Part shown: positions 29,343-38,711 of the stretch, piece after piece
Layout of the letters: each line of letters begins with the position of its first letter
Position numbering within the stretch: position 1 is the stretch's first letter
Origin: Pseudomonas neustonica
GTDB lineage: Bacteria; Pseudomonadota; Gammaproteobacteria; Pseudomonadales; Pseudomonadaceae
Length of the DNA: 64,000 nt
Assembly (NCBI RefSeq): GCF_003797945.1
Contig: NZ_RKKU01000003.1
Coordinates: 124,001-188,000 of the forward strand
Direction of reading: 5' to 3'
The notes under the pieces: generated by a model
Databases searched by the model: none
What the model saw: only the letters and a program-made list of their open reading frames with translations
Told to the model about the DNA's origin: nothing
Position numbers and translations under genes: made by a program

Positions 29343-29996
29343 TCAGCGGAGACTGACGACGGGCCAACCCTGCGCTTCGGCATGTGCCTTCAGTGTCTCG
29401 TCCGGATCAACCGCGACCGGGTGCTCGACCATGCTTAGCAGTGGCAGGTCGTTGTGCGAGTCGCTGTAGAAGTAGCTGCCGTTCAGTGTTCGATTGTTTT
29501 CCAGCAGCCAGCGTTGCAGTCGAGTTACCTTGCCTTCGCGGAAGCAGGGCACGTCGGTGGTGCGGCCGGTGAAACCTTTGTCATCGCGTTCACACTCGGT
29601 CGCCAGCAGGATATCAATCCCGAGTTTGCGTGCGATAGGCGCAGTGATAAACCGGTTGGTTGCGGTGATGATCATCAGGGTATCGCCTGCGGCACTGTGC
29701 TTTTCGATCAAGGCCAGGGCTTTGGGCAGTATAATGGGCGTAATCTTCTCGGCCATAAACGCTTCGTGCCAGGCATTCAGCTGGGCCGTCTCATGCTCGC
29801 CAAGTAGCTGCAGGCAGAAATTCAGATAAACCTGAATATCCAGCTTGCCGGCCAGATAGTCATTAAAGAACCTGTCGTTTTGGGCCTGATAGGCCTCGGG
29901 ATCGACAATCTGATGGGCAACAATGAATTCGCCCCAGGCGTGATCGCTATCGCCGCCGAGCAGAGTGTTATCGAGATCAAAAATGGCAAGGCTCAA
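29343..29996 (-). CDS. HAD-superfamily phosphatase (subfamily IB, SerB-like)
   Basis: A 217-residue HAD hydrolase with the nucleophile motif FDLDNTL (D7, D9), motif II TAT around residue 112, and the DSHNDLPLL metal-binding motif near 181. It matches the HAD-IB family (TIGR01490 type). The Pseudomonas orthologue sits beside rppH and has been linked to histidinol-phosphate dephosphorylation; that role is not provable from sequence here. It is divergent from rppH. Confidence 0.85.
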   Translation of the reverse strand: MSLAIFDLDNTLLGGDSDHAWGEFIVAHQIVDPEAYQAQNDRFFNDYLAGKLDIQVYLNFCLQLLGEHETAQLNAWHEAFMAEKITPIILPKALALIEKHSAAGDTLMIITATNRFITAPIARKLGIDILLATECERDDKGFTGRTTDVPCFREGKVTRLQRWLLENNRTLNGSYFYSDSHNDLPLLSMVEHPVAVDPDETLKAHAEAQGWPVVSLR

Positions 29997-30164
29997 AAGA
30001 GGCTCCTGGAAAGTCGGATATGGTTAAAAACAGCTGTTAGGATAATGCACTGAAGGGAGAAATGCGCTCCCGAGCTGCGCTGGCAGTATTGCCTGTTTCT
30101 ATAATTGCCGCTTCAGCTGTCTTTGTGGAACAATGCAGACGATATAAAAAGAAGGATACTGGCT

Positions 30165-30653
30165 GTGATTGACCTCGATGGTTTTAGACCCAATGTTGGC
30201 ATCATCCTGACTAATGAGTTGGGACAGGTGCTTTGGGCCAGACGTATCGGGCAGGATTCCTGGCAGTTTCCACAGGGGGGCATTCAGCGTAACGAAAGCC
30301 CCGAGCAGGCACTGTATCGCGAACTTCACGAGGAGGTTGGCCTGTTGCCGGAAGATGTCGAAATTCTTGCCTGTACGCGTGGCTGGTTGCGTTATCGCTT
30401 GCCACAGCGCTTGATCCGTAATCACTCGCAGCCGGTCTGCGTTGGTCAGAAGCAGAAGTGGTTTCTGTTGCGCCTTAAGGCTGAAGAACGGCAGGTATGT
30501 ATGACCAAGACCGCAAAACCTGAATTCGATGGCTGGCGCTGGGTCAGTTATTGGTATCCTCTGGGACAGGTAGTTCCATTCAAGCGTGATGTTTACCGGC
30601 GTGCCATGAAAGAGCTGGCGCCGCGTCTACTCACCAGTCTTCCAGGTTGTTGA
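30165..30653 (+). CDS. rppH: RNA pyrophosphohydrolase RppH
   Basis: A Nudix hydrolase of 162 residues that removes pyrophosphate from 5' triphosphate mRNA, starting RNase E-dependent decay. The Nudix box [20 protein letters not shown] is complete, and the tail has the family motif [18 protein letters not shown]. Start is GTG 30165 ([12 protein letters not shown]), eight bases after AAGGA, which gives the conserved N-terminus; a longer frame from 30105 is unlikely. It is followed two bases after its stop by ptsP. Confidence 0.95.
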   Translation: MIDLDGFRPNVGIILTNELGQVLWARRIGQDSWQFPQGGIQRNESPEQALYRELHEEVGLLPEDVEILACTRGWLRYRLPQRLIRNHSQPVCVGQKQKWFLLRLKAEERQVCMTKTAKPEFDGWRWVSYWYPLGQVVPFKRDVYRRAMKELAPRLLTSLPGC

Positions 30654-30655
30654 AT

Positions 30656-32923
30656 ATGCTCAACACGTTGCGCCGAATTGTCCAAGAGGTGAACTCTGCC
30701 AGGGATCTGGCAGCGGCTCTGGACATTATCGTGCAGCGTGTACGCGAGGCGATGGGCACCGAGGTCTGCTCGGTGTACTTGCTGAATCCCGATATTGGCC
30801 GCTACGTGCTGATGGCTACCGAGGGTTTGAACAAGGACGCCGTGCGCACGGTTACGCTCGCTACCAACGAGGGTTTGATTGGCTACGTTGGCACCCGTGA
30901 AGAGCCCGTTAACCTTGAAGATGCTGCCTCCCACCCGCGTTTCCGCTACTTTGCCGAAACAGGCGAAGAGCGTTACGCCTCCTTTCTGGGTGTGCCGATC
31001 ATTCACCACAGGCGGGTGATGGGTGTTCTGGTTATTCAGCAGAAAGAGCGCCGTCAGTTCGACGAAGGCGAAGAAGCCTTTCTGGTGACTATGAGCGCTC
31101 AGCTCTCAGGTGTTATTGCCCACGCAGAAGCTACTGGTGCTATTGGCGGCCTTGGCTGGGGCGGTGAGGTCGTTCAGGACACGCGCTTTGACGCGGTTGC
31201 TGGTGCTCCCGGCGTCGCCATCGGCCATGCCGTGGTTATCCTGCCGCCAGCCGATTTAAAGGCAGTTCCGGACAAACCGGCGAAAGACATTGAAGCGGAG
31301 ATCCGCCTGTTCCGTGGCGCGCTGGATAGTGTGCGTGCCGATATGCAGGCGCTATCTGCCAAGCTCTCAAGTCAGCTACGTCCGGAAGAACTCGCGTTGT
31401 TCGACGTGTACATGATGATGCTCGACGACGCGGCTCTGGGTAATGAGGTGAGCAAGGCTATTCGCGCTGGCCAGTGGGCGCAGGGTGCGCTGCGTGAGGT
31501 GGTGAGTGCGCACGTGGGTCGTTTCGAGCTAATGGATGACCCCTATTTGCGCGAGCGTGCGGCAGACGTCAAGGATCTCGGGCGTCGTATTCTGGCCTAC
31601 CTTCAGGCGGTTGGTCAGCAGGAGCTAGTGTTTCCTGAGCATACGATTCTGGTGAGTGAAGAGCTGTCACCGGTGATGCTCGGCCAGGTACCCAAGGAAA
31701 AGCTGGTCGGTTTGGTCTCGGTGCTGGGCTCCGGTAGCTCTCACGTCGCTATTTTGGCCCGGGCCATGGGGATACCCACAGTGATGGGTGCGGTTGATCT
31801 GCCCTACACCCGGGTAGACGGTATGGAGTTGATCGTCGACGGTAACCGTGGCGAGGTATACACCAATCCGTCGCCGGAACTGAGGCGTCAGTATCTTGAG
31901 CTGGTGCGCGAAGAGCGTGAGCTGGTACAGGGGCTGGAGAAGCTGCGTGATGTGCCCTGTGTCACCCTGGACGGCCACCGTATGCCTTTGTTGGTCAATA
32001 CTGGCCTGTTGGCCGACGTTGCCCGTTCGCTGGATCGCGGTGCCGAGGGGGTAGGGCTCTATCGCACTGAAGTGCCCTTCATGATTCAGGATCGCTTTCC
32101 CAGCGAGAAAGAACAGCAGGCAACTTATCGTGAGCAGCTTGAGGCATTCCACCCACTGCCAGTGACCATGCGTTCCCTGGATATTGGCGGTGACAAGGCG
32201 TTAACCTATTTTCCGATCAAGGAAGACAACCCCTTCCTCGGGTGGCGAGGGATTCGAGTTACTCTCGATCACCCGGAAATTTTCCTGGTTCAGACCCGTG
32301 CCATGCTCAAGGCCAGCGAGGGGCTAAATAACCTGCGCATCATGTTGCCGATGATCAGCAGTGTGTTTGAGGTTGAAGAAGCTCTGCATCTTATTCATCG
32401 TGCCTATGGTGAGGTGCTGGACGAGGGCGTTGATGTGCCGATGCCGCCGATTGGCGTCATGATTGAAGTGCCGGCAGCGGTCTATCAGGCACGTGAAATG
32501 ATTCAGATGGTCGACTTTCTCTCCGTTGGCACCAACGACCTAACGCAGTATTTGCTGGCGGTGGATCGCAACAATCCGAGGGTGGCCGATCTCTATCACT
32601 CGTTGCACCCAGCGGTATTACAGGCGCTGATCAAGGTTGCTACCGCTTGCCGTGAAGCGGGCAAGCCGATGAGTGTCTGCGGTGAGATGGCCGGCGACCC
32701 CGCAGCAGCTGTACTTTTGATGGCCATGGGCTGTGATGTGCTATCGATGAATGCGACCAATCTGCCCAAAGTTAAATGGTTGCTCAGGCAGATCAAGCTG
32801 AGCGACGCTAAGGCGCTGCTGGATGAGGTTATCGAGCTGGATAACCCGCATTTAGTGCTCAGTACCCTGCACCTGGCACTGCGCCGCATGGGGCTTGGCA
32901 AAGTGCTCAGTCAGGCTCGTTGA
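30656..32923 (+). CDS. ptsP: Phosphoenolpyruvate-protein phosphotransferase PtsP (EI-Ntr)
   Basis: Enzyme I of the nitrogen phosphotransfer system, 755 residues. Domains: GAF (about 1-165), HPr-binding and phospho-His domain with active H363 (GSSHVAILARAMG), and the C-terminal PEP-binding barrel with SVCGEMAGDP. It passes phosphate from PEP to NPr and then EIIA-Ntr; the GAF domain senses glutamine in relatives. It forms the conserved rppH-ptsP pair. Its 3' end overlaps the convergent NRDE gene by 13 bp. Confidence 0.95.
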   Translation: MLNTLRRIVQEVNSARDLAAALDIIVQRVREAMGTEVCSVYLLNPDIGRYVLMATEGLNKDAVRTVTLATNEGLIGYVGTREEPVNLEDAASHPRFRYFAETGEERYASFLGVPIIHHRRVMGVLVIQQKERRQFDEGEEAFLVTMSAQLSGVIAHAEATGAIGGLGWGGEVVQDTRFDAVAGAPGVAIGHAVVILPPADLKAVPDKPAKDIEAEIRLFRGALDSVRADMQALSAKLSSQLRPEELALFDVYMMMLDDAALGNEVSKAIRAGQWAQGALREVVSAHVGRFELMDDPYLRERAADVKDLGRRILAYLQAVGQQELVFPEHTILVSEELSPVMLGQVPKEKLVGLVSVLGSGSSHVAILARAMGIPTVMGAVDLPYTRVDGMELIVDGNRGEVYTNPSPELRRQYLELVREERELVQGLEKLRDVPCVTLDGHRMPLLVNTGLLADVARSLDRGAEGVGLYRTEVPFMIQDRFPSEKEQQATYREQLEAFHPLPVTMRSLDIGGDKALTYFPIKEDNPFLGWRGIRVTLDHPEIFLVQTRAMLKASEGLNNLRIMLPMISSVFEVEEALHLIHRAYGEVLDEGVDVPMPPIGVMIEVPAAVYQAREMIQMVDFLSVGTNDLTQYLLAVDRNNPRVADLYHSLHPAVLQALIKVATACREAGKPMSVCGEMAGDPAAAVLLMAMGCDVLSMNATNLPKVKWLLRQIKLSDAKALLDEVIELDNPHLVLSTLHLALRRMGLGKVLSQAR

Positions 32924-33684
32924 GTTTGCGCTGGCAGTAGCCAGCGGTTCTCTCCTTCCTTCTGGCCCAGTGGGCCGAAGCGCTGTTCTATCAACTCCAC
33001 GTCATGATTGGCATGCAGGCGCAGCAAGCTGCTGGCGCGGGTACCATAGTCCTGGTTGCCAATAATAAAGCAGGCTGAGAGCATGCGTTCCAGATCAGAA
33101 TTCACGCCGGTCTGCGGCAGCAGTTCATCAGCATAAATATGCTCATCATGCAGCAGGTGCAGAAGCTGTTCGGGTGCTGCCTGCGGCATGGCTGTGAGCT
33201 GCTCGCGCAATTGCGTCAGCTTTGGCCATGGGGTGTTTAGCGCGGCGTTGGAGAGCCCATAGACGCCTGGCAGCAGCTCACGTGGTTGGCCCTCCTGGCT
33301 GTTTAAATACCATAGCCTATGCCGATCCCCCACCAGTAGGTTGAAGCCGGCAAAGTCAGCGGACTTCTCGCTTAATTGGCTAAGGTAGTCTGCCGCAGTG
33401 TCGGTTCCTGCCAGGTAGTCGAGCACCAACTTCCCTCGTGACAGAGGACCACGTATGGCACCGGGGGAACGAATATTGGTTAGTGCTGCAAAGCGCCCGC
33501 TACGCGTGACACCGAGCCAGGTTCCACCAGCCTCCAAGTCTTTGCCGGCCAGCAGCTCGGGCATGCCTTCCTCCTGCCATGGCTGTGCCGGGCGGGTAGG
33601 TCTGTGGTGAAATTCATCGCGATTGCCGATCAGGGTCAGCGGATAGTCAGCGGCCACCTGCCAGGCCAGGGCGAGCAAACACAT
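32911..33684 (-). CDS. NRDE-family protein (TANGO2-like)
   Basis: A 257-residue protein beginning MCLLALAWQ and carrying the name-giving NRDE motif (IGNRDEFHHRPTRP) and a GGTWLGVT stretch. This is the NRDE/TANGO2 family, whose eukaryotic members have been linked to heme or lipid handling; the bacterial role is unsettled. It has no signal peptide. The last four codons lie antisense to the ptsP end. Confidence 0.85.
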   Translation of the reverse strand: MCLLALAWQVAADYPLTLIGNRDEFHHRPTRPAQPWQEEGMPELLAGKDLEAGGTWLGVTRSGRFAALTNIRSPGAIRGPLSRGKLVLDYLAGTDTAADYLSQLSEKSADFAGFNLLVGDRHRLWYLNSQEGQPRELLPGVYGLSNAALNTPWPKLTQLREQLTAMPQAAPEQLLHLLHDEHIYADELLPQTGVNSDLERMLSACFIIGNQDYGTRASSLLRLHANHDVELIEQRFGPLGQKEGENRWLLPAQTQRA

Positions 33685-33850
33685 GCGGTTCTCCTATTTG
33701 AATCTGATTAGTCTACCCGTTGTCGCCATTAGGTGGGTGGGACATTAGTTGTTGGCTATGCGTGGTTATGGTGGCGACGTGTTTTCCGCTAAACTAGCGC
33801 ACTCGACGGATGCCGGCAGCGCATCCGAATCGGTTTTGGCTGGGGGCTCT

Positions 33851-34633
33851 GTGGAATTTTTGATCTACCTGATACTGGGCGGCTTCGCTGGTACCCTCGC
33901 CGGGCTGTTTGGCGTGGGCGGCGGCATGATCATAGTGCCGGTGCTGGTCTACAGTTTTGCCCTGCAGGGGTTTTCGCCTGAGGTATTGACCCACATGGCT
34001 GTGGGTACCTCGCTGGCGACTATTGTCTTTACGTCAATCAACGCCGTACGTGCTCACCATCGCCTCGGCGCCGTGCGCTGGCCACTGTTTGTCTGGATGA
34101 CCCTGGGCATTGTGGTGGGTAGCGTGTTGGGAGCGCTGACTGCAGCCTATATTTCTGGTCCCGCGTTGCAGAAAATTATTGGTGTGTTCGCCATTCTGGT
34201 GGCGGCCCAGATGGCCTTCAAGTTGCAGCCCAAGGCCGCGCTTGATGTGCCGGGCAAGCCGACGCTGACGTTAGCCGGCGGCTTTATTGGTTGGGCCTCG
34301 GCTATTTTCGGTATTGGCGGCGGTTCGTTGACCGTGCCCTTTCTGGTCTGGCGCAGTGTGCCGATGCAGCAGGCGGTAGCCACCTCATCTGCGTGCGGCA
34401 TGCCTATCGCGCTGGCGGGTGCAGCAAGCTTTGTCTGGACTGGCTGGTCTGCTGCGCCCTTGCCGGAGTGGAGTATTGGGTATATTTACCTGCCGGCGAT
34501 GATTGGCATCGCGGCAACCAGTATGCTGTTTGCAGGCTTTGGTGCGCGCTTGGCGCATCGCCTGTCACAGACGTTGTTGAAACGATTATTCGCACTCCTG
34601 CTGTTGTGTGTGGGTATCAATTTCCTTGTCTAG
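33851..34633 (+). CDS. TauE/SafE-family sulfite/anion exporter-like membrane protein
   Basis: A 260-residue inner-membrane protein with about eight helices and paired glycine-rich motifs (AGLFGVGGGMIIVPVL near 15 and ASAIFGIGGGSLTVPFLVW near 153), hallmarks of the TauE/SafE (DUF81) family. Start chosen at GTG 33851 (MEFLIYL), which gives the family N-terminus; the frame extends upstream without a ribosome site. Members export sulfite or organosulfonates in some bacteria, but the substrate here is unknown. It is nine bases upstream of lgt. Confidence 0.85.
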   Translation: MEFLIYLILGGFAGTLAGLFGVGGGMIIVPVLVYSFALQGFSPEVLTHMAVGTSLATIVFTSINAVRAHHRLGAVRWPLFVWMTLGIVVGSVLGALTAAYISGPALQKIIGVFAILVAAQMAFKLQPKAALDVPGKPTLTLAGGFIGWASAIFGIGGGSLTVPFLVWRSVPMQQAVATSSACGMPIALAGAASFVWTGWSAAPLPEWSIGYIYLPAMIGIAATSMLFAGFGARLAHRLSQTLLKRLFALLLLCVGINFLV

Positions 34634-34642
34634 AGAGTCCTT

Positions 34643-35437
34643 ATGTTGACCTACCCGAATATCGACCCGGTTGCGGTTTCGCTGGGTCCGTTGCAGATCC
34701 ACTGGTACGGACTGATGTATCTGATCGGCATCGGTGGAGCCTGGTGGCTAGCCAAACGCAGGCTACCTGAACACTTTCCTGAGTGGACTAAAGAGACGCT
34801 ATCTGACCTGGTGTTTTGGGTGGCGCTCGGTGTGATTGCCGGGGGGCGGCTGGGTTATGTGTTGTTTTATGATTTGTCGGCCTATATCGACAACCCGTTG
34901 CTGATTCTGGAAATCTGGAAAGGGGGTATGTCTTTCCATGGTGGGTTGCTGGGTGTGTTGCTGGCGGTACTATGGTTTTCGTATAAGCAGAAGGCGCCTT
35001 TCTTTCGCCTGATGGACTTCGTTGCCCCCTTGGTGCCCATAGGTTTGGGAACAGGTCGTATCGGTAATTTCATTAATTCCGAACTATGGGGCAAAGCGAC
35101 CGATCTGCCTTGGGCTATGGTGTTTCCCAATGACCCGGCGCAACTGGCACGTCATCCCTCGCAGTTGTATCAGTTTGCTTTGGAGGGCGTGGCGCTCTTT
35201 ACCATCCTCTGGATTTACTCCAGCAAGCCGCGTCCGACCATGTCGGTCAGTGGGTTGTTTGCCATCTGTTACGGCATTTTCCGCTTTGCGGTCGAGTTCG
35301 TTCGAGTACCGGATGCCCAGCTGGGTTATCTGGCCTTTGGCTGGCTGACCATGGGGCAGCTGCTATGTATACCCATGATTCTTCTTGGAGCCCTGATGAT
35401 GGGCCTGGCTTACCGTCGTGAGGGGCGCCAACTATGA
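34643..35437 (+). CDS. lgt: Prolipoprotein diacylglyceryl transferase
   Basis: An inner-membrane enzyme of 264 residues that attaches diacylglycerol to the lipobox cysteine of prolipoproteins. It shows the conserved MSFHGGLLG and [13 protein letters not shown] motifs and about seven membrane segments. It overlaps thyA by four bases (ATGA), so translation is coupled. The lgt-thyA pairing is conserved in many proteobacteria. Confidence 0.96.
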   Translation: MLTYPNIDPVAVSLGPLQIHWYGLMYLIGIGGAWWLAKRRLPEHFPEWTKETLSDLVFWVALGVIAGGRLGYVLFYDLSAYIDNPLLILEIWKGGMSFHGGLLGVLLAVLWFSYKQKAPFFRLMDFVAPLVPIGLGTGRIGNFINSELWGKATDLPWAMVFPNDPAQLARHPSQLYQFALEGVALFTILWIYSSKPRPTMSVSGLFAICYGIFRFAVEFVRVPDAQLGYLAFGWLTMGQLLCIPMILLGALMMGLAYRREGRQL

Positions 35438-36228
35438 AACAGTATCTCGATCTGATGCGCCTGGTGCGCGAAACCGGCACCTACAAGAGTGATCGCACCG
35501 GTACCGGTACTTACAGCGTTTTTGGTCATCAGATGCGCTTTGATCTGGCTGCCGGGTTCCCCATGGTGACCACCAAGAAGTGCCATCTCAAGTCTATTGT
35601 TCATGAGTTGTTGTGGTTCCTGCAGGGCGACACCAATATCCGCTATTTGAAGGAAAATGGCGTCTCCATCTGGGATGAATGGGCTGATGAGAATGGTGAT
35701 CTGGGGCCGGTTTACGGCTATCAGTGGCGGTCATGGCCGGCGCCGAATGGGGAGTCCATCGACCAGATCAGCAAGTTGATTCAGATGATCAAGTCCAGCC
35801 CTGACTCGCGGCGGCTGATTGTGTCAGCCTGGAATCCCGCCCTGGTTGATGAGATGGCCCTGCCGCCCTGTCATGCGCTGTTCCAGTTCTATGTGGCCGA
35901 TGGAAAACTGAGTTGCCAGCTGTATCAGCGCTCAGCCGACATCTTTCTTGGTGTGCCTTTCAATATTGCCAGCTATGCATTGCTGACGCTTATGGTTGCT
36001 CAGGTCTGTGAGCTGGAGCCCGGCGACTTTGTCTGGACCGGTGGCGATTGCCACCTGTACTCCAATCACATTGAGCAGACGGACCTGCAGTTGTCGCGTG
36101 AACCGCTGCCGCTGCCAACGATGCGCTTGAATCCGGCGATCAAGGATCTGTTTGCCTTTACCTTTGATGACTTCACCCTGGAAGGCTATCAATGTCATCC
36201 GCATATCAAGGCACCGGTGGCGGTATGA
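35434..36228 (+). CDS. thyA: Thymidylate synthase
   Basis: A 264-residue enzyme making dTMP from dUMP with methylene-THF. The catalytic cysteine is C146 in [10 protein letters not shown], and the dUMP-binding [13 protein letters not shown] motif follows. The length equals E. coli ThyA. It is coupled at both ends by ATGA overlaps to lgt and folA. ThyA yields dihydrofolate, which the downstream reductase recycles. Confidence 0.98.
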   Translation: MKQYLDLMRLVRETGTYKSDRTGTGTYSVFGHQMRFDLAAGFPMVTTKKCHLKSIVHELLWFLQGDTNIRYLKENGVSIWDEWADENGDLGPVYGYQWRSWPAPNGESIDQISKLIQMIKSSPDSRRLIVSAWNPALVDEMALPPCHALFQFYVADGKLSCQLYQRSADIFLGVPFNIASYALLTLMVAQVCELEPGDFVWTGGDCHLYSNHIEQTDLQLSREPLPLPTMRLNPAIKDLFAFTFDDFTLEGYQCHPHIKAPVAV

Positions 36229-36755
36229 GTGTGGCGGAGCGGAGCGTAAAGGTCGCCATGATTGCGGCTATGGCGCGTAATCGGATTATTGGTCGGGATA
36301 ACAAGATGCCTTGGCACTTGCCGGAAGATCTCAAGTATTTCCGTGCGACCACTTGGGGCAAGCCAATCATCATGGGCCGAAAGACCTTTGATTCGCTGGG
36401 TCGGCCCTTACCTGGGCGAGCCAACATTGTGATCAGTCGTCAGCCCGGTCTTCTCATTCCTGGGGTGCAGGTAGTGGGTGATATCGATCAGGCGCTGGCG
36501 TTGGCGCATCATCAGGCTGAGCTGGACGCGGTCGATGAAATCATGATTATAGGCGGCGGCAATCTATACGAGCAGTGTCTCGACCTGGCTGATCGGCTGT
36601 ATTTGACTCGCGTTGAGCTTGAGCCCGATGGTGATGCCTGGTTTCCTGAGGTTGTTGACGCTCAGTGGCGCCTGGTAAGCGAGCGCGCGGTCGCTGCGGG
36701 GGAGGAGTATCCGGCGCATTGCTATCAGGTGCTGGAGCGCTGCACTGCAGCCTGA
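36225..36755 (+). CDS. folA: Dihydrofolate reductase
   Basis: A 176-residue enzyme that reduces dihydrofolate with NADPH. Motifs: [25 protein letters not shown] split across the active-site loop, [15 protein letters not shown], and [10 protein letters not shown]. Start ATG 36225 overlaps the thyA stop (ATGA); the first nine residues (MSVAERSVK) precede the usual core. It completes the folate-cycle partner of ThyA in one operon. Confidence 0.96.
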   Translation: MSVAERSVKVAMIAAMARNRIIGRDNKMPWHLPEDLKYFRATTWGKPIIMGRKTFDSLGRPLPGRANIVISRQPGLLIPGVQVVGDIDQALALAHHQAELDAVDEIMIIGGGNLYEQCLDLADRLYLTRVELEPDGDAWFPEVVDAQWRLVSERAVAAGEEYPAHCYQVLERCTAA

Positions 36756-36796
36756 TTGATTGCCGATTTTCCGGGATGGCTTGCTATGACGCAATG

Positions 36797-36820
36797 AAAG
36801 GGCGCTTTACTGGCCCTTGT
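36797..36820. terminator. Shared terminator hairpin between folA and the GGDEF/EAL gene
   Basis: AAGGGC and GCCCTT pair across a 9-base loop between the convergent genes, and the structure reaches into the stop codon of the minus-strand gene. Modest T-rich flanks lie on both sides. Confidence 0.45.
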
Positions 36821-38498
36821 TATTGGCGCCAGCAATGATCGACTCTAGCGGGCGCGGCTTGCCAATCCAATAACCTTGCAGGAAGTTACCACCCCAGCTT
36901 GAAAGCTGTTCAGCACTGTGAGCATCCTCGACGCAATTAGCGGTAACATGTTTGTCCATGCTGCGCGTGAGTTTGATCAGATTCTTTACGTACGCGGCCT
37001 GCTCCGGGTCGCGCTGCGGATCAAGATCATTGGTATTGATCTTGACGCCTTTGATGGGGAGTCGGTTCAAGTAGCCAAAGGCGCCGTACTCGGTGCCAAA
37101 ATGGTCCAGCCATATATCAACGCCAAGCGCGGCTACGGCATTGCATAGCTTGGCGGCCTGACTGGCGTGTTTTAACAACGCATCCTCACGCAGTTCAAGT
37201 TGTAGCAATTGAGGAGGCACCTTGCTTTTGATCAGCAGCTGTTGGAGTTGATCGGCAAAACGAGGTTGTTTCAGTTCGCGATCACTCAGGTTGATTGACA
37301 GCCGGCAATTGACGCCTGCCTCCTGCCACTCGCGCACAGCCTCCAGTGCCTGGCCTATCACCCAGTGCCCCATGGGCAGAATCAGGCCACTATGCTCCGC
37401 CAATTTCAAGAAGGCATCCGGCGATAGCAGTCCCAAGGTCGGATGTTGCCAGCGTAGCAGTGCTTCCCACGCCACAGTATCGCCATGCTGGGTATCGACT
37501 ATGGGTTGGTAGTGCAGGCGGAACTGACCTTCCAGCAGGCCATGGCGTAGCCCCTGCTCAACATCAATATTGTGGCGGGTGTGGGCCTTTTCCTCGGGGT
37601 TGTAGAACGCGTAGGCGTTGCGACCATTCGCCTTGGCCCGGTACAGGGCCTGGTCGGCGTGCTGCAAAAGCTCTGCGGCGGAAGCGCCATGCGAGGGGAA
37701 GGTAGCTATGCCGATGCTGGCTGAAATGAGTAGATGATGACCGCTGAGGGTAATAGGCTCGCTGAGCGTGTGTATTATCTTGCTGGCAATCAGCGCGGCG
37801 TCATTTGGATCGTGCAGGTCATTGAGCAAAGCAACGAATTCATCGCCGCCAATGCGCGCAATCAGGTCGTCTTGACGCATGGTGCGCCTTAGTCGATTGG
37901 CTATAACCGCCAGAAGCAGGTCGCCAAGGCCATGGCCAAAGCTATCGTTGATCTGCTTGAAATAGTCCAGGTCGATGTAGAGCAGTGCAAAGCCGGTAGG
38001 GCTGCGCTGACCGCGAATGATCATGCGCTCGAGCTCATCTTCTAGCAGTGCCCGATTGCCTAGTCCGGTTAGTGGGTCCTGGCGTGCGAGTTGCGCCAGC
38101 TTCTCGCCGCTGCTTCGCCTTAGTGCTGCGTGTATGAGTGCACGCTGTAATTGCTCGGTATCCAGATTGGCATAGGCCAGGACGTCGTCAGCGCCTTCGT
38201 GGATGGCTTTACTGTCTTGCTCTGGCGTAGTTCCATCGCTGATGAGTAGATATAGCGTATCGGGCGCCGCACGGCGCGCGGTTTGCAGCAGGTCGATGTC
38301 ATTGGGCAGCAGGCTCGCCTGGAAGCTGCCTTTGGCCAGGCGCGCTATGGCCTCGTTGGGTCGAGTGCAGACTTCGACTTGCAGTTCGGCGGGGGAATGG
38401 GCACGACACAGCTCGAGCAGTCGCTCGCGCTTCGCGGGGTCTGTTTCAACCAGCAGCAACTTAAATGTGGTTGTTTCGATCGGATCCGTGCCAGGCAT
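36807..38498 (-). CDS. Receiver-like/GGDEF/EAL protein, active cyclase with degenerate EAL predicted
   Basis: A 563-residue cytoplasmic protein. N-terminal receiver-like fold (10-125) lacks a phosphoacceptor Asp (ASLLPND). The GGDEF domain is intact (GGDEF 217-221) with an upstream RxxD inhibition site (R208-D211). The EAL domain keeps E345 in EALLRW and N in SINLS, but the metal pair DDFG reads DHFG (465-468), KID reads KIN (486-488), and the AEG glutamate is N521. Phosphodiesterase activity is therefore doubtful. Start ATG 38498 chosen; a GTG at 38522 is possible. It is monocistronic. Confidence 0.85.
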   Translation of the reverse strand: MPGTDPIETTTFKLLLVETDPAKRERLLELCRAHSPAELQVEVCTRPNEAIARLAKGSFQASLLPNDIDLLQTARRAAPDTLYLLISDGTTPEQDSKAIHEGADDVLAYANLDTEQLQRALIHAALRRSSGEKLAQLARQDPLTGLGNRALLEDELERMIIRGQRSPTGFALLYIDLDYFKQINDSFGHGLGDLLLAVIANRLRRTMRQDDLIARIGGDEFVALLNDLHDPNDAALIASKIIHTLSEPITLSGHHLLISASIGIATFPSHGASAAELLQHADQALYRAKANGRNAYAFYNPEEKAHTRHNIDVEQGLRHGLLEGQFRLHYQPIVDTQHGDTVAWEALLRWQHPTLGLLSPDAFLKLAEHSGLILPMGHWVIGQALEAVREWQEAGVNCRLSINLSDRELKQPRFADQLQQLLIKSKVPPQLLQLELREDALLKHASQAAKLCNAVAALGVDIWLDHFGTEYGAFGYLNRLPIKGVKINTNDLDPQRDPEQAAYVKNLIKLTRSMDKHVTANCVEDAHSAEQLSSWGGNFLQGYWIGKPRPLESIIAGANNKGQ

Positions 38499-38680
38499 CT
38501 GCGTTAGTGGTCGTCCATGCACAATTCAATGACGACCCGATGTTAACGCCATCACAGACTGCTTACATCATTTTGATGTAGGAAGTGGGGATAATCCCCG
38601 ACCAGTGGTATGGCACAACGCCTTTAGTGGCGTAATTATGTCGTTTTACCGTCTTTTTTTGCATTTTGACCGTATTTTGG

Positions 38681-38705
38681 CGTGGAGCGGGTTGCCCGCT
38701 CCACG
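38681..38705. other. Strong perfect hairpin after ilvD
   Basis: CGTGGAGCGGG pairs perfectly with CCCGCTCCACG around a 3-base loop, 7 bp beyond the ilvD stop. On the minus strand it is followed by an A-rich, not T-rich, stretch, so it is not a classical rho-independent terminator. It may define the 3' end by processing or protect the mRNA. Confidence 0.55.
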
Positions 38706-38711
38706 ACGATT

